Shown here: positions 62,978 through 64,000 of the stretch, one piece after another
How positions within the stretch are numbered: position 1 is the first letter of the stretch
Layout: every line of letters begins with the position of its first letter
DNA from: Dactylorhiza incarnata
Taxonomy: Eukaryota; Streptophyta; Magnoliopsida; Asparagales; Orchidaceae
NCBI GenBank assembly: GCA_033032865.1
Contig: JAWHQI010000121.1
Coordinates: 2,976,001-3,040,000 of the forward strand
Length of the DNA: 64,000 nucleotides
Direction: 5' to 3'
The notes under the pieces: generated by a model
What the model was told of the DNA's origin: nothing
Databases searched by the model: none
The model's input: only the letters and a program-made list of their open reading frames with translations
Made by a program: the position numbers and the translations under genes

Positions 62978-64000
62978 TGTTGGAATCGAGATTCGGACCA
63001 ACGAGGAGTTCGGACCCCAAAGATGGGTGCAACTCGCGCTTACTGATCCCTCGGAGCAACTTGACCGAAAACTCAGAACCTAGACCCTTGGCAACAGTGT
63101 GGAGGTCCCACCACATACCTGGAAGATCTTAGAGCGCTTCCCCTCCTTAGCCAAAACTGAATCTGGGCACCTTGGAGAGCTCTGAGAATGCTAACCAAAG
63201 ATGACCTGAGGAGAGAGAAGCCTAAAAAGAAATCCTCTCCAAATGTGCTCTTAGGGCCTTATTTATAGATTTCCTGAACTGGTCTGCAAGTAGCGGGATT
63301 CCGCCTTTTGGTCTTACTATCCGCACCCCCAATTGGTCTGCTAACAGCCAAACTCCGTTGTTCTGAAGTGCTATTGGCAGCCCACCGGGGTAGAAGGGTA
63401 AATTCTCCCCTAACCCTTATTGGGCGAGTGGCAGTCCCATTTATATACACTTTTATGGACTCTTATGGACTCATCCGGGCTGCTTTTCACTCTATTGGCA
63501 GTCCCATTTATCTACACTTTTATGGACTCATTTGGGCTGCTTTTCACTCTCGTGCATGCCATTTTCGAGCTATTAGTGCATCGATTTCTCTTATGCTCAT
63601 TTACGCGCACTTACGTGCTTCGTGATCTTTTTAGGCCTGTTTTGGTGTGCGTCTGCGGTCCATGTTATTGGGGGTAAGCACATGGTGCTCCCCAATCATT
63701 TTTCTATGTTAGATTGGTGCTGGAGGTGCATTCCCAGTTGGTTTGCTATGCTTGCAGGTGGTTGGATCGTCCCCTTTTTGCCCAGAAATCATGATTGTGC
63801 ATAACGCACGGTCGTGCATTTTCTTGACGCATGGACGGTTGCGGTCGTGCGCCTTTATCTGGGTAGAAAATCGGTGATCCGACTTTGTTCGTGCGTTTTT
63901 ACGCACGGGCGGTTGCCCGTGCGCGAAGGAAACGCACAATTGCCTGTTTCGACTGATTTTTAGCCGATCTGAATTTGCTGCTTCTTCCCCAAGCCATTTT
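62978..64000 (-). repeat. LTR of a Tat-like relative, minus strand, cut by the window end
   Basis: On the minus strand GAAGCGCTCTAAGATCTTCC and GTGGTGGGACCTCC match the Tat-like LTR at about 50812-50855. TATAAATA lies at about 63256-63265. It ends GATTCCAACA at 62978. About 65 bp is tandemly repeated at 63428-63545. The start lies beyond the window. Confidence 0.8.
63785..63935. repeat. CpG-rich hairpins in U3 of the right-edge LTR
   Basis: GCACGGGC-GGTT-GCCCGTGC (8-bp stem, about 63903-63922), GTGCG/CGCAC around TTTTTA (about 63891) and GCACGGTCGTGC (about 63806). Upstream of the TATA box in the minus orientation. Confidence 0.75.

Overview
This window looks like plant nuclear DNA from a large, transposon-packed genome. 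I find no convincing host gene, rRNA, functional tRNA or CRISPR array. The lineages point to a flowering plant: two Sirevirus-type Ty1/copia elements, a Tekay/Del-type Ty3/gypsy chromovirus, Athila-like and Tat-like gag-only elements, and a FAR1-type Mutator (MULE) transposon. The species cannot be told. Almost every coding region is decayed by stops and frameshifts.

Layout. (1) 1-3838 is the 3' part of Sirevirus-like element 1, inserted in the 5' LTR of a Tekay-type gypsy element. (2) The Tekay element runs 3839-50409 as an exploded host: 5' LTR tail, PBS, gag start (4648), then Athila-like element 1 (4758-11952, TSD GCTCT), rest of gag and protease (11953-13590), then Athila-like element 2 on the minus strand (13591-28802, TSD CTTAC), then RT, RNase H, integrase and chromodomain-like tail (28808-31819), and a 3' LTR split by about 16 kb of inserts (31929 to about 32460, and about 48372-50409). 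(3) Athila-like element 2 has Sirevirus-like element 2 (17288-26725, TSD GAACA) inside its ORF. (4) The insert in the Tekay 3' LTR carries a MULE (33402-44474, 9-bp TSD CTCGATCTT), whose transposase gene is cut by a 7.8-kb LTR-like element (35091-42922, TSD TAAAG). (5) The Tekay element itself sits in the 5' LTR of a Tat-like gag-only element (50410-61995). That element's long 3' region is made of 78-95-bp tandem repeats, interrupted by a tRNA-like trimeric palindrome (55444-56236, TSD GTAGG) and an antisense Tekay solo LTR (57293-60131, TSD GTTAT). (6) 61996-64000 holds part of a related element on the minus strand. Nesting reaches five levels (Tat-like > Tekay > unclassified insert > MULE > 7.8-kb LTR-like element).

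The unifying oddity is non-coding. Nearly every LTR, from unrelated families, carries a dense block of short self-complementary, mostly CpG-rich repeats beside its promoter or in its transcribed leader. Several arrays keep pairing through compensatory base changes. The clearest are fifteen mini-hairpins with a near-constant TTG(A/C)GG loop (3251-3588), five 34-nt stem-loops upstream of a TATA box (14504-14951), a 23-unit double-hairpin array (40417-41414), and a hairpin repeat present both in an LTR and in the gag reading frame of one element (51297-51600 and 60630-61560). The two Athila-like elements have unrelated LTRs but share a reduced gag ORF and a 3' module of stem-loops and polypurine tracts. 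Palindrome-rich LTRs are known for Sireviruses; their spread across copia, gypsy and non-autonomous families here looks new to me.
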